Positions 1 to 9,660 of a stretch of 64,000 nucleotides of DNA are shown here, in pieces. Every line of letters begins with the position of its first letter. Position 1 is the first letter of the stretch. The stretch is taken from NCBI RefSeq assembly GCF_030463565.1, contig NC_134643.1, positions 166,802,491 through 166,866,490 on the forward strand. Reading direction: 5' to 3'. This stretch comes from Pelecanus crispus (lineage: Eukaryota > Chordata > Aves > Pelecaniformes > Pelecanidae). The notes beneath the pieces were generated by a model that was given only the letters and a program-made list of their open reading frames with translations, was not told the origin of the DNA and searched no databases. A program made the translations under genes and the position numbers.

Positions 1-1112
1 ATTATACGCAGACACGTGCCACCAAAAGGTTGTTCTTCTACAGTATCTATTACCGGGGGGGAAAAAAGTCAGGAGCTGCGAATCAAGTACAGCGTTACCA
101 GATCCATCTGCAAAAATACTCCCCCTTCCTTTAGATGCCTCAAACAGAATACAGCTACAACTAATACCCTTTCTTAAATGCCAGAATTATTCCTCCCCAG
201 TTGGAGGGTGCTTTCACACTCAGATTTGGATTGTGAAGCACGAGTTAGCAAAGTTTTGACTTTGTCCCAGCCTGCTCTGAGGACCGTAGTGCCCACAGTC
301 CACACCGCAGCCAGTTCTTCGCCGCCGTTTCTAAACGCAGCAGATTCTTTGTCCGGTAAACAAGCTCAGAAGCAACCCTCAACGCCTGTGAAGTCTGTCC
401 AGGTAGCACTGGGATGTGAAATGGTTGACAAATGCTGTACGTGAAAATAAACAGAGCTGGAAACGTATTTGTCCTCAAACCTGTCTTACCAGTGAAGGGG
501 TTTAAACAGTAACCTTCTTTTCACGTTAAAAAAAAAGGAGTTCTTTCAGTTCGCTGATAGATAGCTATCTAGTTAGAAACATATATACACACATAGATGG
601 GGAGACGGCCCCGGGACAGCCGTGCCGGGAGTGGACCGCTCCGCCCTGCCACAACCCCTCGCCGCCGGCCGGACCAAGGCAGGAAAGCCCGTGAAACCCG
701 GCACCGCCGCCACGGCTCCTCCCGCTCCGGTACCGCCGGGCACGGCTCCTCGCCCGCAATCACGCAGAGGGAGACGCGATAAAGCCCGAGTTTAAAAGTC
801 CAGCCGAGGCCGGGCTGGATCCGCGGGGAAGGGGGAGCGAGGCCAGCGGCTCCCCCCGGGGAGGCGGCGGCGCGCCCAGGCCGGGCGGCGGCAGCGGCCC
901 CGTCCCCGCCTTCCCCCCCCCCCCACCCCCGCCGCCTCAGCGGCGCTCTCAGAGGTCACGCCGGCCCCCCCCGGCCCCGGCAGCGCGGCCCCGGCCCCCG
1001 TCGGAGGGGGCCGGGCCACCGGCGGCGGCGGGGGGAGACGCCGACACACCCCTCTCCGCCGCCCTCCCCGCGGGCTCCTTCCTCCCCGGGCTGTGGCGGA
1101 GCCGGTACTCAC
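1..1112 (-). other. UBAC2: UBAC2 intron 1 (5' end only)
   Basis: This is the beginning of the first UBAC2 intron, read on the minus strand from the GTGAGT donor at 1112-1107 down to the window edge. The next exon is not in the window. The part nearest the exon (about 590-1112) is CpG-island sequence with a C12 run near 913-924. The part from 1 to about 590 is ordinary AT-richer DNA where I see no exon, repeat or RNA gene. Open frames here are short and match nothing I recognise. Confidence 0.8.
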
Positions 1113-1143
1113 AGAGCCCGTTGGAACCGGTGCTGGTAAACAT
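1113..1143 (-). CDS. UBAC2: UBAC2 coding exon 1 (N-terminal 10 codons plus one base)
   Basis: UBAC2 is an ER membrane protein with a rhomboid-like membrane region and a C-terminal UBA domain, known to act with gp78/UBXD8 in ER-associated degradation. On the minus strand an ATG at 1143-1141 begins MFTSTGSNGL, which I recognise as the UBAC2 N-terminus (the mammalian protein starts almost identically). One extra T follows, then a strong GTGAGT donor, so the exon ends in phase 1. A next exon starting AC would complete the Tyr that follows Leu10 in the family. The start sits in a GC-rich context (GGCGCC before ATG) inside a CpG island. Only this fragment is present; membrane segments and the UBA domain lie upstream of position 1. 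DOCK9 lies in divergent orientation at 32.5 kb, matching known vertebrate gene order and supporting the call. The 5' UTR extends above 1143, but its start is not visible. Confidence 0.9.
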
Positions 1144-1301
1144 GGCGCCGGCCCGGCCTAAGGGCGGCGGGCGCCGCTGGCGGAACCCCCAGAGGCCGGG
1201 TAGACCCTGAGGAACCGCGGCGGGCCGGGGACGGCGGGGCTAAGGCGGCCGCGATGGGCCAAACGCCGCCGTCAGGCGAGAGGCGGGCGCCCCCTGCTGG
1301 G

Positions 1302-1404
1302 CCCGGCGGGCGAGCGGGGGGGGGGGTGGGCGGGGGGGGGGCGGCGGGGCCTGGGCCCCGCCGCCCCCCCTCGCCCACCCCCCCCGCCCCGCTCGCCCGC
1401 CGGG
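1302..1404. repeat. Large near-perfect GC inverted repeat with a 2-base loop
   Basis: The left arm (1302-1351) and right arm (1354-1404) are reverse complements around a TG loop at 1352-1353. The arms share CCCGGCGGGCGAGC at the outer end and CGGCGGGGCC at the inner end. They differ only inside the two G-runs: 11 Gs against 13 positions including one C, and 10 Gs against 9 positions with one A. It lies 159-261 bases upstream of the UBAC2 start codon, in the promoter or 5' UTR. The G-runs could also form quadruplexes. Confidence 0.9.
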
Positions 1405-2407
1405 GTCGCTGCCAGAGATCGGGCTCGCCACCATCTGACCCCCAGCCCTACACGGCGAAGCCTCTAGGAGCCCGGATAGGCGGAATCCGTTCTCGTAATT
1501 TAACCCGCCGCAAGGTGGCTTGTTGCTGTCAGAGGGCGTTCGCCAGGCCCTGAGGCAGAGGGAAGGGCGCTTCAAAGCTCGGGCGTAGCCGGGCAGGGGT
1601 GAAACCTAAGTTAGCCTACAGATATTATACATAATTACCTCTGCCTCTATAAAGGTGATTTAAATTTGAAAGCTGTAGCTGGCTTGGGGGGAAGCCTGAC
1701 TCCTCGCGCTTCGGAAAACCGCGAGGCCTGAGGCTCGCCCTGACTTTGGGCGTCCACAAGGTAAGCGCCTACATAGGAGCCGTGGGTAAGCCCTCATTAC
1801 AGCTAACGGGGACGTAGTCAACACGTTCAGTGGAGCCTGGAGAGCTTTTCAGATGATCATATGAAGCCGTCGACTTCAGGGTGTAATTAATTGCTCCCTG
1901 GGCTCCACCAGCTGTGTTGAACTGATCACCGCTAGCTCTAATGGTACATTAGACACCAACATGGTAGACACCTAATACAAGGTGAGCCAAATTCCCGATT
2001 TCATACCGATGTGGCATAATAAAGCTGAAATTATTCGGGCACCAGATATCAGTGACGTTTTCAAGTCCATGTAGAAATCCGAGTTTACTGAAATAAGTCG
2101 TGCCAAGCATTTAAAAGGTGACGATGCCCTGCTCTGCCTCACAGATGCGAATGTCAGGAAGAAACCGGCGAGGTTTGTGCGCCGTTGTGTTTGTGCACTT
2201 GACAGAACTCAGGGCCTCGAAGTCACATTTAGCTTACCGCAGTACAATGCGGAGAGCAAATGTCACTCTGGAACTGGAAAATGTGACTTGTCAGCTAGGT
2301 AACAATTTTTAAACAGGCAACCAATAGTGAAAATAAGTTTGTTATATTCCATAAAATAGTCATAAATTTGTTATATTCCGTAACTTTTTATATACCACAA
2401 AAAACTA

Positions 2408-2455
2408 AAATGCCTTTTAAGGTTTACATTCAAATGCCTTTTAATGTTTACGTTC
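2408..2455. repeat. 24-base tandem duplication
   Basis: Two adjacent 24-base units (2408-2431 and 2432-2455) begin AAATGCCTTTTAA and match at 22 of 24 positions. A third copy begins at 2456 but breaks off after AAATGC. Just upstream, a TTTGTTATATTCC motif also occurs twice about 30 bases apart. Confidence 0.85.
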
Positions 2456-4032
2456 AAATGCAAGTATTAAATAGCACCTGTAAACGTGAAGATCCTGAAT
2501 CTTTGTAAATAACATCTCTTAACACTGCCAAGGGGACATAAAACGACCTTATGCTTGGGTCCACAAAGACTTAAGAAAAGTTCAGCATATCAGTATGTAA
2601 TTCTAAAATGTCCAGCTCCCAGCACTAATTTCAGATTTCTGCCACTCACTTGTCTCCTCTGTACAGGGCCCGCAGTCAGGCAGGTAGGAATGGGATTGAC
2701 AGTCAGCTCACAGAGCAGGAGGTATCTCTAAACCAGCCAGAAGGAAGAACCAAAGAGAGCATTGGAAATCCAGACTCTCTCCCAGGCTGAGGTTCTTTCC
2801 TCAGCAAAGAACCTAAATTGGATTCACAGCACGAAAACCATCATGTACGCTGTGTCTTTGGCTACATACAACTGCCTTACTCTTTGCTGTTAAAGCGTAG
2901 CTGGAAGAAGTGATTTGCTACAGAAATTCTCCTTCTTTCTTTCAAATGCAAATGGCTCTGGCTGCTGTACGTTACATATGCAAACTCTGTCTTGCCAGTA
3001 TGCTGCTGGATGCGCATAACCCTAGGTAAGTCACGGGCAACCCTCATTTCTAAGGAGGAGGAAGGTAAATAATGACGTGCAAAGCCTGCAAAGCTTGTAA
3101 TAGTTCCAGTGTGAAACCTTATTGGGAAAAGCTTGGGTGCCTCCTGAAGCTTTAGGGATATAATGAGGTACTCATGGATTAATTAATCACCGTTTTGGAC
3201 TTTTTTGACTAACCTCCACTTAAAGCAGTTAAGCCTTTTTGTGGATCTGGCTTTCATATGGGTGAGGATAAAACCTGCAAACTTTTCCAGCATTGCCTGT
3301 GTAATAGGCTTAGGATTGCTGTTTTAGTGCTGAAGATAAAGCTTGCTTTTATTTCTTTTCACAGTCACACAGAATGGAGTGACAAAACAATCATTAATTT
3401 AGAGGTTTACAGTCGTGATAGCCATGAACTAGTGTTCTTCTGTTTTATAAGCTCAGTTTTGAAGATTTGCCTAGATTGATGTCCTACAAGGTAGTCATAT
3501 TAGAGGGATTCTTCTCTGTAACATTGAGCACTGGAATTGGACTTGAGTCAGAATCATTGAACATACTAGAGACTTATGCATGTATTTTGCTGAATAAAGA
3601 TGCATTTGGGCAAATATTTCAGAACTATTTTGAAAGCAGTTCTGTGGACTTATCATTGACAGATACAGCAAAACCGGATGAGTTGCAATAGTTGGCAATA
3701 CTTGCAGATTTATCAATACTGCTGGGATACAGGGAGCTGGCTCTGAATTTATTTGCCACTGTCTTATTTAAGTCTACAAATATATTACAGTGTCTGTGAA
3801 ACATCCCTTCCTTCAAAAAGGATTTATGAAGTCTGTTTTTCTGGGATTAGATCAGATGAGATCCACTATGCGTTTTTGAGAAAACTACGTACCCCATGGT
3901 AATAATTATAGTTTCACACACTGATTGAACGGTAGAGGAAATGTAGTTTTTGCCCTTAGGTACAGTGCTATGCAGAGAGGTTTTTTTTATCCCAACACCG
4001 TCAGTGTCAACTGGTAGCTTGTCATAAGAATT

Positions 4033-4049
4033 ATGCAAATTATTTGCAT
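4033..4049. promoter_or_regulatory. Inverted octamer (POU-type) palindrome, copy 1
   Basis: ATGCAAATTATTTGCAT is two octamer motifs (ATGCAAAT and ATTTGCAT) facing each other across one T, a 17-base perfect palindrome around the central base. Octamers are bound by POU-domain factors such as OCT1. A copy differing at one base lies at 6472-6488. Binding is inferred, not shown. Confidence 0.5.
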
Positions 4050-5274
4050 TATTTAAATATACAGTGTTGTCCACTTTAGAGTTAAATGAAATCATCAGTC
4101 CTCATGCTTGCCTTGGAACATATCCCAGAATAGGAAGGCTAGCACTTATCTACTAATCTACTCAGAACAAGCTTAGAAGGCTTTGACACTGCTCAAATGC
4201 CAGCTTAAATGTCTCCATTTGTTTATTACATCTAGTTAGTGGGGTCAATTGGCTATGTTCAAAATAAGATAGTTAAATTTCCTGCTCAAAAGAAAATCCC
4301 AGGAGACTGCAATTTGTATTTCTAACTATTTTCTAACATGATTAGGTTGCTTTCTTCTCCGAACTTGTGATGGTTTTGAACTAACTTTTAATTACTAATT
4401 AATCTCGTAACAGTCAGATGCTTCCCTGCCATATAGAATGAAGGACAGCAGCAGAGTAAAACAGGCTGGAAACGTAACGCCTCGCTCAGGAATTTGCTGT
4501 CTTAAGTCAGTGCAGGTTAATGTCTGCAGGTCAATGGCAGGTGGTCTACGTCTCTTTGACGTCTGGGGTTTCCATGGCATTCGTAGTAGCACCTGCAGTT
4601 ATTACAATTACCTGAAATATTAGCAGATACCTGAAAAGAGGTTAAACTTAATGATGTCAATAACTTCTCCCTACTGTTTCCAACCCTTGTCTTCAGTTAG
4701 AAAGGACTGTAAAGAAGAGAGCTGTGCACCATACATATCCTACAGAGGAGACTTCTGTGGCAGCGCAGCTTCCTGATAGCAGCTTGCATGGGAACAGGAG
4801 GAAGGGCAGAAGGCAGAGATTCACCGGGCTGAAATCAGACTGATTCGTCCTATGCCTTTCCAAAATTAGAGAATTTCTCTCACTCCCTCGGAAGTGAATA
4901 AAGCCTTGTACTGCAGCAGACCTGCTGTCCTCTTAAACTGTAGTGGGTTCACTTTATTACACAATTTTTTTTTCTTTTTTTTTGCTATAGCTAGAAGATA
5001 CAGAACATTTTCTAGATTAATTCTTTCCATGTAGAGCTGGTAGGCTTACAGTTAATGTGAGGAGCAACGGAGTGGCTAAAGGAGGAACCTTGCGGTGTTT
5101 CTTAAGTAGGTTCTAAAAAAGTGTGCAAAGGAAGGCAATCTAATGGAAAAAATGGCAAGAGTGTTGGGTTTTCTCTGGGGTTTTTTTGATTGATTTTGCA
5201 TCACACTATTATAAAAAAATGTAAAGGGTGCTCAAAAGTTTTCCATTTGTTATGGTTCTAGCCATTTCAATGTG

Positions 5275-5979
5275 ATGTTTTGCAAAACTTTAAACTCCAT
5301 GTTAAACCTGAGCTCCACATCAATGTCTAGTAATACGAATATATGGGTTGATGCACATACTCTCATCGACAATACTATTGCTTCCGTAACTCAAACACAA
5401 CTCAAACAGCACTATCTTGTTTTTCAGCTAAAGCCCCAGAGTGGGGGGCAATCACAGCACAGTGTTAAGGGATGGGCTCAGCTGGAGCTGAGCCAAGCCA
5501 CCAGCTGGTGGCCACCAGCAGCCGCAAGCTCCCGCTCTTTGCACTGCTTACCTCCATCCCCAGCCAGGGCCTTTTCATGCCTACTTCATCACCGGGTCCC
5601 TCTCGGCCTTAACCACCTTCCAACAACAGCCTCTGTGTTGTCCCAGCAAGTCACGAGAAATGCGCTGCATCTGCCACCTCCTGGATTCATGCCACGTCGC
5701 TCAAATGTGGCTGAGAGGAGAGCAACGGTGCCGTACGTCTTGCAGAGAATGCATGGAGGAGGCACAAGAAGAAAAGCGCTTGCCTGGACCTGTGGAGGCA
5801 ACCTTGCTTTCTTCTTCATGTTGCATCTTTGTGGGCTGAATATGCACACTGACCATTTTATGCTGAAAGTCTTAAGCATCGCTTCCCTTTTAATGGTCAG
5901 CTACGTGATCTTAAGCACTGACACCACATGCACCCAGGTGTGGGCATCTCTGCGTTCAGGGGCAGCACCAAGCACCTGA
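5275..5979 (+). other. Unexplained 234-codon open reading frame, coding status doubtful
   Basis: An ATG at 5275 opens a frame that runs to a TGA at 5977-5979 without interruption, the longest open frame in the intergenic part outside the CpG islands. I do not recognise the predicted protein. It has no clear signal peptide at the start. The middle (roughly residues 60-150) is rich in Ser, Pro and Ala and comes from a locally GC-rich stretch. A hydrophobic segment lies near residues 180-210. The middle also contains interlocking palindromes at 5475-5519. No splice context, promoter or poly(A) signal stands out. It may be chance in GC-richer DNA or part of a non-coding RNA. Confidence 0.2.
5475..5519. 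repeat. Cluster of three interlocking palindromes
   Basis: Bases 5475-5494 form a 9-base-arm hairpin (GGCTCAGCT / AGCTGAGCC, GG between). Bases 5498-5511 are the perfect palindrome CCACCAGCTGGTGG. Bases 5504-5519 are the perfect 16-base palindrome GCTGGTGGCCACCAGC, sharing 8 bases with the previous one. The E-box-like cores CAGCTG and CCAGCTGG recur. Confidence 0.85.
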
Positions 5980-6471
5980 TCAGCAGCTTTGTCTCTAAAT
6001 ACTTGTAAAACGCTCCCTTCAAGTTGTTGTCCTTAAATCCTCTGTCACAGGAGCCAGGCTATTTGTTTCAGTGAATCCTGGGATCCTGTGAAAAACAAGA
6101 ACATATGGTAGCATAACCAGGAACTAGATCCTAATGCAAACATATTAGGAAAACAAGTTTAAGATAGGCAAATTGATTCTCATGTTTCTTAATTGTTGAT
6201 TTTATCTCAGTTTTTATGTTTAATGTTCTGTGTTCATGTTCCATTTGACTTAGGTGAGACCTCATTCTTGTGAGAATTAAAAATACACTGGTTCAGCTGT
6301 CCTTGGCTGAGCAGCTGTCACTGGATTTTAGATTGCTCATCTGAAGGGCATGAATTTACTACAAGGTAAATTGTGAAACATCAGTAAAATGATGAGATTT
6401 AAGCATAGTGCTCAGAAGACCCAATTAAGCAATCCGTTAGGAGGGCAAAATATTATGTATAGCATTGCATC

Positions 6472-6488
6472 ATGCAAATTACTTGCAT
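6472..6488. promoter_or_regulatory. Inverted octamer (POU-type) element, copy 2
   Basis: ATGCAAATTACTTGCAT matches the 4033-4049 palindrome at 16 of 17 bases; only position 11 differs (C for T). The left octamer is perfect and the right one has one mismatch. The flanking bases are not similar, so this is not simply part of a longer duplicated repeat. Confidence 0.45.
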
Positions 6489-9400
6489 ATCTCTACTCTT
6501 TTATGCATACTAGAGATCAAACACTGGCCATCTATTTCAGATTGAATTTATGTCAAAGAGTGCCTCTGTGATCTGGAGCATATGCTAAATTACCCAAGAT
6601 AACTATTGGCGACAGCAAAAGATTTAAGCCTTTAAGATGCAGAAAATGAGTTGCATTGTTCCATACAGGTATGGCTGTGCTGAAATTGCCTATTCTGAAA
6701 ATTAGATTTTAGATTATAGGGGTATTCAAAGGACTTTATTTCTCCCTAATACCTATCCATATTTCTCAGATATCCTCCTCCTCTTGCTTCACATCTGTAT
6801 TGTAGTCCTATCTGTGTATCTCCACATAGTGCAAAGGTTATTAAACGCCCGTATTTACACTCAGAGGCAAATCTGTGTTTAAGGGAATACGGGGCCACCC
6901 ACATCATGATGTTATGATGTTATCAGGCCTGTAGCATAACACTGCTAAGAGATTAAAAAGATGATAAAGTTTCAAGCAGTTCTTCTCCCTGAATGTCATT
7001 ATCTTACTTGCATTTGATTTATTTAAATTTGAGCATGAAGGAATAGTCTCATCTTTTTTCCCCCTAACTCTAATTAGCCATACTGGAAGATGCTTGTGTT
7101 CATATGATTTTATTGAAATACAATGATCCCTTGGAATAACTTGCAAAATGTTGAAGGATGTTCACCCCAGAAATGTACTTGTGTGATATTTGCAATAAAA
7201 GTGTGTACACCTCCAGGAAATAAGCATACCCGGGCTTTCTTATTTCCTCTAAAAATGTTAGTAATGGTAAAGTTAGGTGCCAAAAATCTATATCATACAA
7301 AAGTGTAAAATTTTTCCCATCTGTGGCCTTTAAATTGCCATCAGAAAACTGAAATGGTCTTCATAGTCAGAAAGAGGAACTATTGTAAAAAAAAAAAATC
7401 CGTGTATTGCTAAATGACATTTAAATACAGTGGAGGTTTTAGAAACACAAAAAATAATGGCTTATTATAATTACTCTTGAGCTTATGCTATACTTTTTCC
7501 AGCGTGGGCCATTTTCTGTTTGCTGCTACAAGCACCGTTATGCTAGGGAGATTTCTAAAACGGAGGATTAGGTCTAATCTAAAATGGAAATATAAAACTA
7601 ATTAAATGCAAAAGCCAGCATTCTTACTGTTTCTTTGTCGGCCTTCTCTGCACATAGGAAGTATTTCTTGTCTTTCTCGTGAATGCAATTTAATATACTT
7701 AAATATTTTTTTTAAATACCTGGAGTGGTCTATAAATTGGGGTTGGGGGCACTACAAAGATCTGTGTTTGCTGAGCCAGTTGTAGCAGAAAGCAGCACCT
7801 GTGGCAAAGAAATCTTTCCTGGCACGAAGATGATATTCTAGACCTGCACTCAGCTGCCATTTTGGGCTCTTCCTCCCCTCACCCAGGAGGTGGGACAGTG
7901 CCATTTTCTGGTCAGCCGGCACAACGGCAAAGGCAGTTTTCCACTGAGCTCCCAGGACAGACTTGACTTGGGTGTTAAACCAGAGAAACAAGCACCGACA
8001 TTGCGTGCCATCATAATTTTCGAAGTAAACCCCAAAATGCCTGGAATGTGAAGCTTCCAGGGGCTCTTCGTGCACTGCCTTCAGCCTGCCTGACCACCCT
8101 GAGCTCCATGCTCACAAGCAACTTGGCGGCTCCTCTCCAGCAAATGCACGTGCGCCCGGGGGAAATGAGACAGCAAGCAGGAATTCTTCAGGAGAGGCGG
8201 AACTGGAAGGCCTTATTTGAGGGGGTGTGTAAAACCACAACATTAATCTTTTCTATTATTACACACACATGCTGGAACTCTTGCCACAGACACCGCTGGG
8301 GGCATGGGCAACTGGCCGCGCCGGGCGGCTGGAGTCCAGCAATGTCTTACCTGCTCATATACTCATCTGGCAGTTGCACTAAAGGTTGCGTTAAGGCCAT
8401 TTTGGGGACTTAAGTCAAGAAATAATGATGGAATGCTAAATAAGCTGGCACTACAACTCAAGTTTATTGTTTTGTCCCTACTGTAACCTAACTTAGCAAG
8501 CTTTTCAAGTAGGAGAAAAATAAATGGGCAAAGTAAGCTCCTTTGCACATACAAGACATGCATTTGCTGCAGCATTTGTTCCTTAAGTAGATATTTTGTC
8601 TCTGAGTAAATATACTAGTAAGTATATATTTACAACACAAATCATGTTAGGTGACAAAAAAGTATTAGGACAAATATTGGTTTAATTCACGAATACTGGA
8701 CAGGACACTACTGTTGAATAATTTTATATGTGAATGTATATTGAGAAGAAAGTATTTTCAGCCATTTTCCTGTGGCTTTGATTCTGGATATCAGTGCCGT
8801 TAGTCCTTCCACAATAGTATGGTTGGGGTCTCAATAACAAATGATTTGAATATATTATGCAGTCAATATGAGTGAGAGCTGATATGTTTGTATATACAGG
8901 AGAAGCAGCTTGCAAGCCGAATTCAACATCAGTGACCTTGCTGGCAACATGTACATTTGGGGGCAAAAATTAAGCCTTTGTATCCTAGGCTGCATTTCAA
9001 TGTCATACAAACCCCAGAAATTTTGCTTACTTGTAGGTAAACTGTTTTCATCTGAAGGTCACTGTCCTGAATCCAACAGCGAGAGTCCTGTTGTGTTTTC
9101 AGCGGGGTTTGGCTCAGATGGGTGCACTTTAAACTTCCAAACCGCAATCGGTACAGCAGTGAACTAGGGCAGATGGAAAGTGCCCGTCACAGCCGGGATG
9201 ATTCAGGGAACAGATGGGCTCTGCTGTGCTCCCGCTTTGTTTTTGAGAGGGGAGAGGGAGGATGCATAGCTAACATCGGGTGGGAGGCCGCCTTTGCTCT
9301 GCGTGGATGGCGATGGCATGAAAGAAGATACTAAGGCGAGAACAAAACGAGAGAGGAAGGGAGCGGTCGGAGGGGAAGGCTGGGTGGAATGTGCGGAATT

Positions 9401-9599
9401 AGCATGGGGTGGAGCAAGAGACGGGGAAAAAACAGAGGCACGCTTGGGGTTATGCAACTTGGCAGGTCTTAAACCTGCTACTGGCGGAGGAGGAATCCAT
9501 AAAAAGCTCTGAGGAGGAGAGGTGGCAAGGGGGATTGACGAGAAAGGTAACACCAATGGGATGGAGCCCAGGTGGTCTGTTCACGGTGGAACGTTGACT

Positions 9600-9660
9600 T
9601 AAAAAGGGGGGAAGAAAAAATGAAAGAGAAAATGAGAGAGAGAAAAATAGTAAAAGAAGC
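9600..9660. repeat. Purine-rich tract
   Basis: About 60 bases are almost entirely A and G, including GGGGGG, GAGAGAGAG and several A-runs. It follows a broader GA-rich zone starting near 9320. Such tracts can adopt triplex structure; no function is visible. Confidence 0.6.

Larger units (their letters stand above)
590..1600. promoter_or_regulatory. UBAC2: CpG island: UBAC2 promoter, first exon and start of intron 1
   Basis: GC content and CpG density rise sharply near 590 and fall back near 1600, where A/T-rich DNA resumes. The island surrounds the UBAC2 start codon, so it is the likely promoter, TATA-less as far as I can see. Upstream of the gene (1144-1600 on this strand) it holds the G-run hairpin at 1302-1404. 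Several long open frames cross it on both strands, but these reflect few stop codons in GC-rich DNA. The transcription start cannot be fixed from sequence alone. Confidence 0.85.
1601..5270. other. Intergenic DNA between UBAC2 and DOCK9, no gene seen
   Basis: This is AT-rich single-copy-looking sequence. I see no exon with recognisable protein similarity and no transposon. It contains a 24-base tandem duplication (2408-2455) and an inverted pair of octamer motifs (4033-4049), listed separately. Open frames are all under about 85 codons and unrelated to known families. Confidence 0.6.

Noticed and set aside
792..1575. Open frames of about 90-111 codons in the UBAC2 CpG island
   Set aside because: Same GC-rich artefact; only the short MFTSTGSNGL exon with its splice donor is recognisable.
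7752..8413. Open frames of 107 (minus) and 121 (plus) codons
   Set aside because: Neither resembles a known protein and both lie in a locally GC-richer stretch without gene signals.
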